64,000 nt of DNA from Metaphire vulgaris. Lineage: Eukaryota > Annelida > Clitellata > Crassiclitellata > Megascolecidae. Each line of letters starts with the position of its first letter. Position 1 is the first letter of the stretch. The notes beneath the pieces are model-generated. The model saw only the letters and a list, made by a program, of their open reading frames with translations, was not told where the DNA came from and searched no databases. This document shows positions 12,494 through 23,905 of this stretch, piece after piece. The stretch spans positions 13,676,225 to 13,740,224 of the forward strand of contig CM030837.1 in NCBI GenBank assembly GCA_018105865.1, given 5' to 3'. The translations under genes were made by a program, and so were the position numbers.

Positions 12494-12780
12494 TTCAATG
12501 GCGCTAAAGTAGTTTGATGATTTTACTACGTACTCGGGTGCCGTGTTCCGTAGCAGCCGCGTTGTTTTCGAGCAAAGGATGAGCCTCCGACGGTTCCGAC
12601 ATTCTTCTTCTTCTTCAGCAGCAGCAGATCCGCGAGTCCAAAGACGAACGAAGGAGAAGAAGCCCTCTGACCTGAAATGCACGTGCCTCCTTCAACACAT
12701 CACATGCGTCTCTTGGGTCCTTAATAATCAATACAACAGTAGCAACCTTTAATCAACGACAACGAGTCTCAGCTGACACT
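12494..12780. promoter_or_regulatory. Putative promoter/5' UTR, CpG-richer stretch
   Basis: Immediately upstream (minus sense) of the rolling-stone-like start codon the base composition changes. CpG dinucleotides become frequent (for example TCCGACGGTTCCGAC) in an otherwise CpG-poor window. The ORFs on both strands here look incidental. A shared or divergent promoter with the plus-strand Ena/VASP gene is possible, but no transcription start can be read. Confidence 0.3.
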
Positions 12781-13204
12781 CACCTGAAATACCGGTAGAT
12801 GGACGTCCTAACAAAAAGTGTAGACACCAGCGGTGTATTCCGTTTTCAATTAAAACTTAGATTTTTGAGAATAATTGATTTGCTGACATTTAATATTTCC
12901 ATAGTTCATACAATTAAAATACATTTAAGATATCAACAGTGGCTAAAAGATTTGTAAAGTTTGCATATCACAAAATTCCAGTAGCATAAGTCTTTAAATG
13001 GTAGTCAATGATTTAAATAGTGGCAGCACCATGAGCGGGATCATATGACAATAATAATTTGAACTCGAGTAAGGAAGTACAATTTCGTTAATTTTTTTAG
13101 CGCATTGAGCAGCACCGAAGTAACTTCTGATTCCTAGGCGCTTAATCTTAGTGTAAAGTAGCAATAGCCAAAGGTGGGGCATTCATGCAGGGTAATTTAA
13201 ACTA

Positions 13205-13470
13205 ATTTTATCCAAAGGGTCAGTGGTTGGAAAGTTACAGCAATGGAGGAAATGATAAGTAAAATCTAATCTAATTAATTTATACAGGGCTTAGCATGGG
13301 TGTTTGCAAAAGACTCCCTAACTTAACTCACATCGCAGCAGCTGCTTATTCTTCAGTGCCTAGTCTAACTTTATAATAGGTATAGACGGAATGTAGTGTT
13401 CAGCCATTCAAGGTTATAGTTACAAAGAGTGATCGAAAGGAATGCAGTGATATTGAATGACAGAGATGTC
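13205..13470 (+). repeat. Repeat related to 62925-63330
   Basis: CCAAAGGG..CAGTG...GTTACAGCNATGGAGGA and AGCTGCTTATTCTT both recur in the 62.9-63.1 kb stretch, but in the opposite order. The family is therefore either tandemly arranged or rearranged. Confidence 0.5.
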
Positions 13471-13639
13471 CAACGCGATTAGCAAATGAATGGATGGTCA
13501 CAGTTAAACAGGTTCGCCGGGACAGGAATAATCGTATGGCGAGAATCATTGTCCTTGATCATTAATAGGTTGTAATCCATAAATTGAGATGACCGTGAGT
13601 TCGTGGCTCCGTGGAGCATGATGGCGGAAGTGGATGTAG

Positions 13640-13870
13640 GTCGGTGATTGATGAGAAGTGGATTTTGTCGTCGGTTAAATATTAAATCTGAAATAAAAGG
13701 AGACGGAAATCGACAAGAAGAAGATCGCTTTGCGCCGCCGCCTTCTTCGCCACTCAATCTTGATTTCGAGGGACCTCATCTCCGTTCGTTTCGATTTCTT
13801 TCCCGTGGAAAATCCTTCGTCTCGACAGCTGCGCTGCTGCTGCTGCTGCTGCATCCACAATGGGGTAGCT
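13640..13870. other. CpG-rich stretch with CTG run
   Basis: A dense CpG patch (for example TTTGCGCCGCCGCC) and a CTGCTGCTGCTGCTGCTG run. Overlapping ORFs on three frames have no family resemblance. It could be the 5' UTR/promoter of Ena/VASP, but the start exon was not found here, so this is inference only. Confidence 0.25.
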
Positions 13871-14103
13871 ATATGTGGGTGGGGGAGGGATCATTCGGTG
13901 TCGCCGTTCAAACATTCTAATCGTAATTCTATAGAAATTCTGAATGATAAACGGACTCCCGTAGAACTACATTTCATTGGGATGACTTATTATATAATTC
14001 TGGATGTCTGTCCGTGGTCCGTGGCGGGTATTGCAAGACGCTGTTGTCATTGACAACCAAATATGATTTAATCAAACCGGAGCGTTTAATGAAGCGTCTT
14101 AAT

Positions 14104-14655
14104 TAGGTAAACCCCGTCCCCTTCCCTCACCCCATCCCTCTCCTAATCGCCCAGGCCCAGAAGTGGCCCCAAACCTTTTTTTTCCTTCCCTATCCCCATC
14201 TCCTTCCCTCTCCCCATAAATCGCCCCAAACCCCCGTTAAATCGTCTCCCCAACCCTTTTCCCTCTCCCCATCCCCTCTTCCAATCGCCCCCAAAACCCC
14301 GTCCCCCTTCCGTCCCAACAAGAAGAAGATCGCCATTGCCCAGGCCCCAAACCCCTGCCTTCATCTCCCCATCTCTTTCCCTCTCCTCATCTCTCTCAAT
14401 TGATTCGCCCGGCCCCAAGGTTCCCTTCCTTCTCCCCACCTCATCCCTCCGTTCAACCATTCCAGCCCCAACCCATTCCCGCCCCGGCCCTAAACCCCGC
14501 TCTCCTTCCCTCTCCCTCCAACTACCATCCCTCCCAATCGCCCAGGCCCCAACCAATCAGCGAAACCCACCGGCCCCAAACCCCGCTTCCAAACCTACAC
14601 AACGCTCACAACCCACCTTCCTCCTCCCAAACCTCCCTTCCCTCTCCCAATGCCC
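14104..14655. repeat. Pyrimidine-rich degenerate tandem repeat
   Basis: About 550 bp with very few G residues on the plus strand. It is built from variants of CCTCTCCCCATCCC, AATCGCCCAGGCCCC and AAACCCCG at irregular spacing of roughly 50-70 bp. It makes proline/serine-rich or arginine/glycine-rich ORFs on both strands that are by-products of composition. The C-tract clusters could form quadruplex or triplex structures. Confidence 0.7.
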
Positions 14656-14829
14656 TGCCCCCATTATTATATATATATTTATTAATTCCTAGCCTCAATA
14701 CCTATTTTTATATTTAACCCCTCAATGGGGAATAAATTTTCAGACGTCGTCACCGTACTGGGATTTAATTTTTGGAAAAGGGAAATGATTGCTGGTTTTA
14801 AATTTCATCTCAGGCTATATAGGAGCTAA

Positions 14830-15540
14830 AAAAAGATGAGGTTTCGCATTGTTTAGATTGTTTATTCCTCATTCTAATTTGGGGTAGAGTCCAATTTATC
14901 ACCCTCTCCCCGAAAAATGTTTAAATGCAAAATAAACGGTAACCCCCTTTGGTCAGCAGAAGTTGTAAAGGGATTTCAGAGGAACAAAATGCAAAAAGTT
15001 TGAAAACGACATTTGGCAAAGATCTATCAATTCTAACCCGATGACCCCAATGTTTGAACATACAAGACAGTCTGGTTTTAATATCCAAAATTGTTTGAAT
15101 ACATCTCATAATAGAGATAAGAAGATGAGGTTTGCACCATTGTTTAGCTATTTTATTCCTCTTTCTAATATCGCAAACAAAAAAAGTCCAGCGATCATGA
15201 GCTTTCCGACAATCAAGTGAGAATGGTAGCAGGCTGTTGCTCGACGGAAAAATCAGCACAGCAAACAAGAGAATCAAGCACTGCATGGACACTGCCAAAT
15301 CAGTACACCTTCCTTGACTATCAAGGTTCAGAAAATTTCACGAATAATGGGCGTTAACTCGGTTGAAGGAAAAGGCGGCGAGTTAAGGACAATCAATGAG
15401 CGCAAAATGCTATTGCATTTGCGCAAATTCGGTGGTAGAACAGCCATCTCCCCGTCATAAAATGCTCTGTTCAAGAATCTCCCCTCATTTGCGCAAAATC
15501 GGGTGGTAGAACAGCCAATCTTCCCCGTCATTTTTGACGG
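14830..15540. repeat. Unclassified repeat with internal duplications
   Basis: AAGATGAGGTTT...TTTATTCCTC.TTCTAAT occurs at about 14833-14885 and 15121-15172. A second pair, TTTGCGCAAA followed by TGGTAGAACAGCCA, occurs at about 15418-15460 and 15488-15535. A 125-codon minus-strand frame at 14921-15298, with a basic RKRNKIAKQWCKP stretch, may be a transposase remnant, but I cannot assign it. Confidence 0.4.
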
Positions 15541-15691
15541 GTAAACACCTAGTATAAATATAATATATAATATGATAGAGCCATGCGTGATAGTTTCAGG
15601 GAACCACCACCAAATCAAGAGCTCAAAACCCTGCTAATAGTTTGTCTAAATTGTCAGATGTGTGACACTGCCTTACTTGCCCAATAGGAAG

Positions 15692-15831
15692 TGTCTATTA
15701 TGCGGGCTGCTCACCTTCTAATTAAACCGCTGATTGGTCTAATGAATCACGTGGTTAGGGTTAGAGTTAGATTAGGTTCATTCGACCAATCAGCGGTTTA
15801 GTTAGAATACGGGCAGCCCGCATAATAGACA
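15692..15831. mobile_element. Foldback MITE (140 bp)
   Basis: TGTCTATTATGCGGGCTGC at 15692 is matched by its inverted complement ending at 15831. The match continues through TAAACCGCTGATTGGTC, so nearly the whole element folds into one hairpin of about 55 bp per arm. The loop holds GTGGTTAGGGTTAGAGTTAG, a telomere-repeat-like run. No convincing target duplication was read. Confidence 0.7.
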
Positions 15832-16354
15832 TTGCCATTCCAATATTGATCTTGGATCTTACTTTTGACCATTGTGAAACAAACACTTTTATAATTTTTT
15901 CAGAGCAAAGTGCTGGAAATGATTAAAGCAAACATCGCTATTATTGCAAATCATTCAGTTAGATTACTTAATGGACTAAAATTATTAGATAGTGTTGTAA
16001 AACTATTGCCTTTATTATGAACTTTAGAAAAACAGCATTAGAATATTGTATTTGCACTGTTTTGTGCCTAATTTTAGCAATTAGTTACCTGTTAAGTACT
16101 CTAAGGCCGTTAAGTTGCTTGACAGATGAGTTCTGCTGTTTTTCTGTCAGTTTTGCTTGACCATACACCAGACATAGTGTAGGGCTAATGCAGGTTGATG
16201 TTGCTTGATTCTTGAAACTATATGCTTCCTGCAACATTGCAAGTCAGTGTTAAAATTGTGTGGATCCTAGGTTTAAGGACTGAGTGCTTGAAGTAGTGAA
16301 CGATTGGCTTTGTCAAATACAGGCATACTCAAATAGACGTACTATTTGACATAC

Positions 16355-16545
16355 TCATATTGTCTACCTCCATTTGTGCAACTCTCTCCATCTCTTAACA
16401 CCTTCAAAGAGACTAAAAACCTGGCTATTCCTCAGGAGCTACTCATGATTTCTTGTGTTTTGTAATGTGTTCACGTAGTTCTTATAGGACAAGTTACCAC
16501 AATAATCAGTAAGTTGTAATAATAATAATAATAATAATAATAAAT
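16355..16545 (+). repeat. CR1/L2-like LINE 3' fragment with (AAT)n tail
   Basis: A short LKTWLF-like peptide, which is the common C-terminus of CR1/L2-type reverse transcriptases, is followed by non-coding sequence and an AATAATAAT tail at 16519-16543. Confidence 0.5.
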
Positions 16546-17616
16546 GCATGCTTTTAGTGATGTATTTTTTATACATAAATTGACCATGTGATCATATTAG
16601 AATGGTTATTGGAGGTTAGCAGCAGTTCTTGGACTTCTTTACTTTGATCTGTATGATGCTGGTAAATTGGTTTAATGTGATCTCTCAAATATGATGCATT
16701 TTGATTTTTCAGTATTCAGTGTCAGTAGTACTGCTAGAACTTTTCTGACTAATTTGCACCAGCTTTGGTCAGCTACATGTTCCCTGTACCCAGCAAAACT
16801 TGGTACCATGATTAGGTATCTGACTCAGGTTCTGGTGATTCACGTGTTGGTCAGAGAACATTCTCTATGTCTGGCAGTGGTTAGTTAGCTTCTGATTCCA
16901 ATTGCTGCTCCTTTACTTCTTTGAGTCTACTTGGATTGTACCCAAGGGGGCTTGGAAACGGAAGACTTCCCAAGGTGGATACAGTTACCCATAAACTGTT
17001 TTTATTGTTCACCAGTAACAGGAGGTGCATCTTTAGGTGCAAGGAATGGTTGGATTTTGCAAAGAATAGAAGTTTTTGTGTTATCTTTGTGTCTGAGTGG
17101 GCTTCATTTTATAGCTCTAGCTCATGTCTATATATGAATCTAGTCCTAGGAAACCGATGAAGCTGTAAGTCTATTGCTTATAAGGACGACATAAGCAAAA
17201 TGCACATGTTGATGCAGAGCAGTTCACGGTGTAGAGAAGTACCTAGGAACTAACAATAAACAGTAAATCTGTTTTGACTTTCTGTGTTGCTTTTGAAATT
17301 TCCTTACATTCTTCAATGGTGTCTTAAAAATGTTTTGGCATAAGTTAGGATGTAAATGTTTTTCATGCTTCTGCTTTCCAGTTTTTTTTAGTTCAGAATA
17401 AGCCTTTTTGTGGAAAATAAGACTTCTTTTGCTGTCAATTGTAGTTTTGTTCTAGAGTTACTTTTAACTGTTAAAATTGTAATTCTTTGTTTATGAGTAT
17501 GATCAAATTGTTTTTATTTAGCTGTCATAATTTCTTGGCTTTGTAATCTTGAATGTCTTACTGATAGGTTTAGTTAAATAAGTCCAAGGGTTGATCTTCT
17601 CTGGGTATGAGTCACA
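16546..17616. other. No gene seen
   Basis: AT-rich sequence with two overlapping short frames at 16921-17160 that have no codon or family signal. Nothing else recognised. Confidence 0.35.
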
Positions 17617-18345
17617 GATATATTTTTACATCCCCTAACACCAGGGATGGGCAAATAGTTAAGTAATTAGTTATTAACTAAAAGTTTAACTATATTTTTT
17701 AGTTATCTTCATAGTTTAATTAAATATAAATGGTTTAGTTAAAAATGCTAGTTTAACTGAAAAAATTTAGTTAATAACTAAATAGTTTGACTAAAATATT
17801 TTAGTTGGTGTCCCGAATTCTTAATAACAGTACCTTTTTTATCTATTCATTTTGGGGTCATTTTTTCCAAAGAAACTTTACAAACTTGTGTTCCTGCAGT
17901 TTAGATTAAGACTTAAATATTAAATAGACAATGATTAATGATTTTGATGGTTCATTGACTGACATGTTCATGTTGCAAGCATCATCTGTATTTTCATGAA
18001 CACATACCTGATACCTGGGAAATAGTTGTAAAATTAGTTGCAAAAAGTTTATCTAGTTTTTTAGTTTAAATAGTTAACTATTTTAGAAAGTTAGTTTGCA
18101 AGTAAAAGTTTAGCTACTGACTTCTAGTTTAAATTTAGTTATAGTTAAACTAATGATTTTAGTTAGTTGCCATTACTGCCTAACATCCCCTAACACCCTC
18201 CAAATTTGAGACCAACATCCCCCCCAACACCCCTCCCCAATCTCAGGTATGGCGTGACCTTTTTTTGCTTGTCAGACTTTTTTTGGCAGGGGACCTTCAG
18301 AATTTATGGACACCCTGCAAATTGATAATCCTAGAAATAATCCTG
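17617..18345 (-). mobile_element. hAT-like MITE interrupted by a second hAT element
   Basis: Read on the minus strand, the element starts CAGGATTATTTCTAGGATT (at 18345) and ends near GGGATGTAAAAATATATCTGTG (at 17617). These are the same termini as the MITE at 61808-62448. It carries the motif TCTGACAAGCAAAAAAAGGTC at about 18258-18282. The 537-bp element 17642-18178 is inserted in it. The flanks GTATGAGT and GTATCAAT are a plausible decayed 8-bp duplication. Confidence 0.65.
17642..18178. mobile_element. hAT MITE with TAGTTA-type hexamer ends
   Basis: The left end is CAGGGATGGGCAA and the inverted right end CAGTAATGGCAA. The flanking 8-bp target duplications are CCTAACAC (17634-17641) and CCTAACAT (18179-18186), matching 7 of 8. 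Both subterminal regions are dense in TTTAGTTAACTA-like units. There is no transposase frame. Inserted into the older element 17617-18345. Confidence 0.8.
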
Positions 18346-18395
18346 GTATCAATTCATATGGTTTTTATATTGAAACTTTAATTACATCTTCATGA

Positions 18396-18610
18396 ATAAG
18401 TTAGTAGAGTGGTAACAGCATTGAACAATGGAGCAGAAGGTCACGGGTCAATTCGGAGCCCTAAGGTCGGTTTCTTTGCCAGATGGCAATGGCAAATTAG
18501 CGGATTAATCCGCAAAGTTGTTTAATGTAACCTTGCACATCTGGCTGAGGGCCTTGGTAACGGAGAAGGTGAGGTTCAGGAAGGACTTTACTTTTGATGA
18601 TCAGAAATTT
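18396..18610 (+). repeat. tRNA-derived SINE, family A
   Basis: The head has box A TTAGTAGAGTGG and a decayed box B (CGGGTCAATTCGG). The body has CTGGCTGAGGGC and AACGGAGA, shared with the minus-strand copy at 10760-11033. Confidence 0.7.
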
Positions 18611-21436
18611 CTTGATATATCGCCTATTTTGTTATAGCCATCTCTTTAGCATCACAGCATTATTTTTGATATTTAATTCCGTCAACGTCTGGTGGGCTCA
18701 GCAGCAGACACTTTGATCATTAAATGGCCTTTGGCTTACTGCAGTTGCAAACACCATTTAGCCAAAGTTAAAGATACTGAGTTAAATAACACAATGGATA
18801 TTGACACTGATATTCAACATCATGTTGAAAGCAAAAAAAAAATTATTAGACATAATTTAAAGTGCTCTGGTTTAATGCACTGATGCCAATATAAAGAACT
18901 AAACAGACTCTATTACGCCTGTTGCAAAACTGTTAAGAAAGTTGGCAGATGATTTTTTATGAGTTCTGGAGTTCAGTGTAGAACCTGAAAGACCTGAGAC
19001 ACTGAACATGCTTGGAAGATGGAACTCTCGGTTTCCAAAATGAAAATTGTTTCATCTTCTAAGTAGCTTGTCTGATTTCTATGCAGTGAATTACTATATT
19101 ACACCCCAACAGCACTTATGAATGAAATAGCTAAGAAAATTTTGAATTTCTTGTATGAGACAAAGTAAAATTTTGTTGGTATAAATTTTATTGAAGCACA
19201 GTAAATGTTTGCTTTCATAGTTGCTAGAGTTTATGATCATTTGATGATGGATGTTAATGCTTTGGCCATCATTTTAGCCTGTCTATGAAATCCTAAAAGT
19301 CTCCAAGCTATTCTAGCTCAACAGCCTGGGCTTATTACTTCACAATGCACTTGAATGATCTCAAAATGGGATAACTCAAGTGAAAATAGTTCCCTTCCCT
19401 CTTTGGATGGGTTGGAAATTCATAGATAATTCGTCCCTGTGGGTTATAAGGGTTATAATAAGCACAAATAAATGTGATATTTTTGTTTAGTTTATAATAA
19501 TATTTACTATTATATTACAGTGATATTGCAAGAAAATTTTGAAGCTTGTATTCGAACAGTTTTGAAAAAGAACAGAAACTTGCACAAGGCCAGCTTAACA
19601 TTTTTAATTGGTCATTTCCTGTTTATTCTCTTTGTTTGACTTAGCTCCAGGTGGTTGATGGGTTGAAGATTACTATTGATTATTTATGGTTAATTAATAA
19701 ATAAATAAATTAATTAATTATGTTGCATTATTATTGTAGTTGTTTTTGTTGTTGTTGTTGATGATGTTGATGTTGTTGTTGGTCATTGAGCTAAGGAAGA
19801 AGATAGATGGGGATCCAGTTCAGAGAAGTGATTCAGCCACCTGCTCTTTTGATGATGACTTAAAATCATCTTTCTAGGTGTCATTGACTATGTTTTCACC
19901 TCAGTTAGCAAAACATCTGTGGCCATCTGTTTATTTTTGACTGGATGATGCATTACAGACACTAGTTTCTCTTCCAAGACTGGGTTCTTTGTTCTGCTGT
20001 TTCCATTTGGTGCACACCTCTCCTCCACTGAGCACCAGTCACTTGGACCTTTTCTGTTTTAGCCCTATATCTCTGTGCCCCATTTCATTTTGTATATGTA
20101 AGTTGGCCTTCTGCACACAATAAAATGCTGTTGTTTCTAGTGCTATAACAGAAAAATGCCTTCTCTTATGTACACTCTAACATACATGCAATCATCTTTT
20201 TTCACCATACCTCTCACATTTCTTCTCTCCTTTTTCTGATCACAGAGCCTCACTTCTCATTAAGTTCAATTACCTGTATTCAATACATCTCCTATGTCGC
20301 TCAGGATCACCGTTTCCCTGAATCATTTTTCCCTTTTTTCTCTGAATCTTTTTTCCCTATCAGCTCTTTTTCCATCAGTTGCAGTGTCTGAAAATTTGCA
20401 TACTGATAGACAATTTTTTTCAGCTCTGATGCATTTGCATGTTAATACTTTGATCCAATGATTCAGCAATTTTATAGAGTCACATTTACTATCCAATATT
20501 TGATTACTGTTAGAAGTGTGTAATATTAACTGAGTTTTTCTTAGTTGCTGATGAAGTTGCACTTATGATAGTGTTAATCTCACGCTCTTTTGCGAGTTGG
20601 GCACCTACTGTAAAAACCAATCTATATGCTCATTTTCAGAACTGTTTTATGTATATATGTCATACAAAATAGACTTAGGGCATACCAAATGTTGGAAAGT
20701 AGCTATTACAATGTGACAAAGTATGCCATTAGGCATAGCCTGAATGTTTGCTGTTATGGAAGATTCAACATAAGAAGAATTATTGACTTATTATATTCAT
20801 GGCAGAATCACTGTAATGTTATTGCAATTGCAGCAAATGACCTGCTTAAAGAATGATGTCCATATGTCATCCAAATGTACATTAAATGCAATTTCTAGTC
20901 AGCTTGAGTTGCATGGTGCCACTGTGTATTGTATATGATGGACCAGAATCAACCCTTTTGCATTTTTACATCTGAGGCTATAGACAATAAACATTATTGT
21001 ATGGCTTCTCTACTTAAATATATGCAGACTGGGTTTCCAATTATTGAATTTTTAAAATCTTACTTTTCTGCTTATTCATTAGGTATCACAGGTTTCTGAT
21101 GTGTCGAGTAGTACTCTGAAGCTGCACGTTCTTAATATCTCCAGTTTGGTCTCAACTTTCAGGACTTTGCTTTTCCATGTTGTTTTTGCGCTAAAATTCA
21201 GCAATTTACAAGCCCAAAATTATAAATCTGGGCCTAATAATAATAATAATAATACACAGCATAAAAAGGCCATTTTTGTTTGCAATTTGCCATTTTGTGA
21301 AAGAAACTGTATGCATATGCAGAAACTATTGTCAATTTCGGAATCAACATATGGTTATAGTTCTTCAAACATTGAAAAGTGTGCAGCATAATGTAATAAT
21401 TAGAGTCGATATGTATGGAATGAAGTTGGTAATAGA
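18611..21436. other. Intergenic or Ena/VASP upstream/intron 1; no exon recognised
   Basis: AT-rich, with a simple-sequence cluster at about 19675-19790 (TAAT and GTT/GAT units). The short frames at 18692, 20323, 20626 and 21101 have no recognisable similarity. The short first exon of Ena/VASP might lie here or farther upstream, but a 5-base coding piece cannot be picked out by eye. Confidence 0.35.
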
Positions 21437-21810
21437 TAGAGCTGTTATGGTTTCACCTCATGCAATTTTGGTCGGTTTCGGTTCGGTTTTTTTAACATCA
21501 CCAGAATGCACAGCTTTTAAGTGTTAAAAATAGAGAAAGCGTCATTTTTGTGTCATGTCTATGATGAGTCAGCAGCACTGCCTATGAGAAAGTGATGTAA
21601 ATTTTATGTGGATTTACTTTTATGTAGCAATTATTGGCAATTGCAACTTACTGAGAAAAGAAGGTGACTTAAAGTCGTGCATAATCATGCATTGTTTTTG
21701 CTATTCTCTACGAAAAATAACCGCCCAAATTTGCATGGTCAAAGCCGCGGTTTCGGTTCGGTTTTAACCGAAAAACCACGGTTTCGGTTCGGTTAACCAT
21801 AACAGCACTA
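21437..21810. mobile_element. hAT MITE with CGGTTTCGGTT-type ends
   Basis: The left terminus is TAGAGCTGTTATGGTT and the inverted right terminus TAGTGCTGTTATGGTT. A perfect 8-bp duplication GTAATAGA stands on both sides (21429-21436 and 21811-21818). The subterminal regions contain repeated CGGTTTCGGTTCGGTT. At 374 bp it is non-coding, so non-autonomous. Confidence 0.9.
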
Positions 21811-22584
21811 GTAATAGATGATTGTTGAGTTACGAGTACCACGTCATTTCTCTTTCTGATTGTGATTGCTGTTGTCTGTAATTGCTGTCAGGACTTTAGC
21901 AAAGTCAACTGATGTTTGATCATGTCTGTCATGCTCTCAGTGTCTGTCAATAATTGAAGAGTTATGTTTTCAATGTGTGCATTCTAACAGTTCAGATGAG
22001 TTCAGTTGCCAAGTTGTTCTTTGTTCAGCTTGTCCATCTATCAATCTTTTTATTATTTGGTACAATTCCATGCAACATGTAGCTTAAGGACTATCATAAA
22101 CCTGTCACGCACAGCAGAAATTACACAAGATAAGCATGATGATGCAGCCCAACAGTTTGATTTTGTATTTTAAAAGCAATCCTAAGGATAGAATTTAGCC
22201 ATATTTTAAAGAGCCATGCTGCAATTTGAGACCACTCATGGACAATTAAGTCTGCAAGGAATATATAAATATTTAATAAGATTTATTATGTGGCAGAATA
22301 AGGTGAAGGAGTTGAATGTGAAGTGATGTGATTGATTATAAGTATTTTCAATAAGATGGATTTATAGTTCTTTTTGAAGAAAACAAGCAAGTTATGTTAT
22401 TAATGTCAGGTGTGATTTTATTCCACAGGTTAAATGTAAGAAATTGAGCAGACGCATTCATTAATAATATAATTGTGATATACTTGAATAGTGAGTGAAT
22501 AGTGCAAGACATAATCATATACATGTAAAAGTGGGATGACAAACTGCTTTTTGAAGATGCATTTTGACAGACATTCATAGCTAT

Positions 22585-22770
22585 TTCTCTGTCTCCATCT
22601 TAAAACATATCTGTTTGACTTGGCTTATCCCCCTTAGATTGCTCTCCCGCCATTTCGGACTGATCTTCTGGCTTGACCTGGCTCTAATTTTGGATTTGGT
22701 GTGCCATCGGCTGTTGCCCTAGGCATTATGATAGTGGCGCTATAAAAGTTGATTGATTGATTGATCTGAC
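22585..22770 (+). repeat. CR1/L2-like LINE 3' fragment
   Basis: The peptide HLKTYLFDLAYPP followed by a stop matches the usual C-terminus of CR1/L2-type reverse transcriptases. A 3' tail GGCGCTATAAAAGTTGATTG with GATT repeats follows. 5'-truncated copy. Confidence 0.7.
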
Positions 22771-23072
22771 TTTTATTGTGGAGAATTAGGAGTTTCACTT
22801 GTTACGTTTTATATAATTCAGTATATCACATTTTATCTGTTTTAAATTGTTGTATACGCTACATTGAAGTCAAAGTTTGGATATGTTACAGTCAAAGTGT
22901 GAAATCAGGCAATGTTGACATTGCCTGAAACTTTTAGGAAATGTCGACATAAGCCGTTTCACTCGGGCACTGTCGACATTGACTGAAATGTTTAGGCATT
23001 GTTTAACAATGCCTGAAATTTGCCCAATTTTTATACACACATTTCCTGAAATCTTTATCTGTGATGGAATAG

Positions 23073-23663
23073 CATAATAAGCTTAACTTGGACTTAAGAA
23101 GATCAACAACGGTTGAAGAACAGGCGGAAACCACTAGTAACCAGCAAGCATCAGATTTCATAGATCACCTGCATGATAGTATACAGTCTCATCGCAAGAG
23201 GGCTCGAGAAGGTTTAGTGAAGCAAGCTAAACGAATGGTTTTGCGTAGTAGAATAGAATTTGCAGCTGGAAATCCTGATGGCAATGTTACCGTCTCTGTT
23301 CCATTAGTTGATCGAGGACGTGCCGACCCTCGTAATATCATGGGTGTCATTCTTGACCTTAACTGCAACGACATGTATCGTATAGCTGTTAGAGCTGGTG
23401 TTCTACAAGGCCGGTATGCACGAAATCAATTTGATTTGTGCACCCAGATACTGCTAAATGAAGATGATGTCATGGCACACAGCGAGATTTCATTGAGGGC
23501 TGCTGTTCAGTACGAATCAAAGAGTGGCGGTCAAGGTTTTGCAAAATGCAATTGTAAGGGTTCAAAAAAGTGTGAAACAAATCGTTGTAGATGTTTCAAA
23601 GCTAAACTGAAATGCAATAGTCGTTGCCATTCAAGTTTAAGTTGCTGCAATAAGAACTGTTAA
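23073..23663 (+). pseudogene. Ginger/KRBA2-type transposase, C-terminal remnant
   Basis: The frame is open from just after a TAG at 23070-23072 to a TAA at 23661-23663. It has no early ATG, and the first reasonable reading begins at a TTG at 23088. The residues show a basic helix (RKRAREGLVKQAKRM) and then the domain VPLVDRGRADPRN..GVI that follows the integrase core in this family. Next come GRYARNQFDLC and a cysteine-rich end (CNCKGSKKCETNRCRCFKAK with more Cys after it) that looks like a metal-binding CXC cluster. The DDE catalytic core that should precede it is missing, so it is a deletion product. Codons are well preserved with no internal stop, suggesting recent activity or selection on the tail. 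Confidence 0.85.
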
Positions 23664-23674
23664 ATATTAGCCCT

Positions 23675-23905
23675 TTTTATATGACTGCTTTTTCCTTTAA
23701 TGCATTAGAACCTTATAAAGTTTTAGTTTACTTCATTAATGTTGTAGAACTGTTTTATATGACTGCTCTTTCTTTATTGCATTAGAACCTTATAAAGTTT
23801 TAGTTGACTTCATTAATGTTGTAGAACTGTTTTATATGACTGCTTTTTCTTTATTGCATTAGAACCTTATAAAGTTTTTTGGAATTCATTCCTTTATTGC
23901 ATTTG
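23675..23905 (+). repeat. 77-78-bp tandem repeat, about 2.5-3 units
   Basis: TTTTATATGACTGCT starts at about 23675, 23753 and 23830, each followed by TTGCATTAGAACCTTATAAA. The units are nearly identical, and part of a further decayed unit continues to about 24010. It lies between the transposase remnant and the right inverted repeat of the Ginger-type element. Confidence 0.85.

Noticed and set aside
14143..14717. Gly/Arg-rich and Pro/Ser-rich ORFs on opposite strands
   Set aside because: By-products of the C-rich degenerate repeat.
14830..15130. ATGAG|GTTT as the missing Ena/VASP start exon (14837 or 15124)
   Set aside because: The sequence fits an ATG-AG coding piece, but both sites lie in a duplicated repeat and the donors (GTTTCG, GTTTGC) are poor. 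Not supportable.
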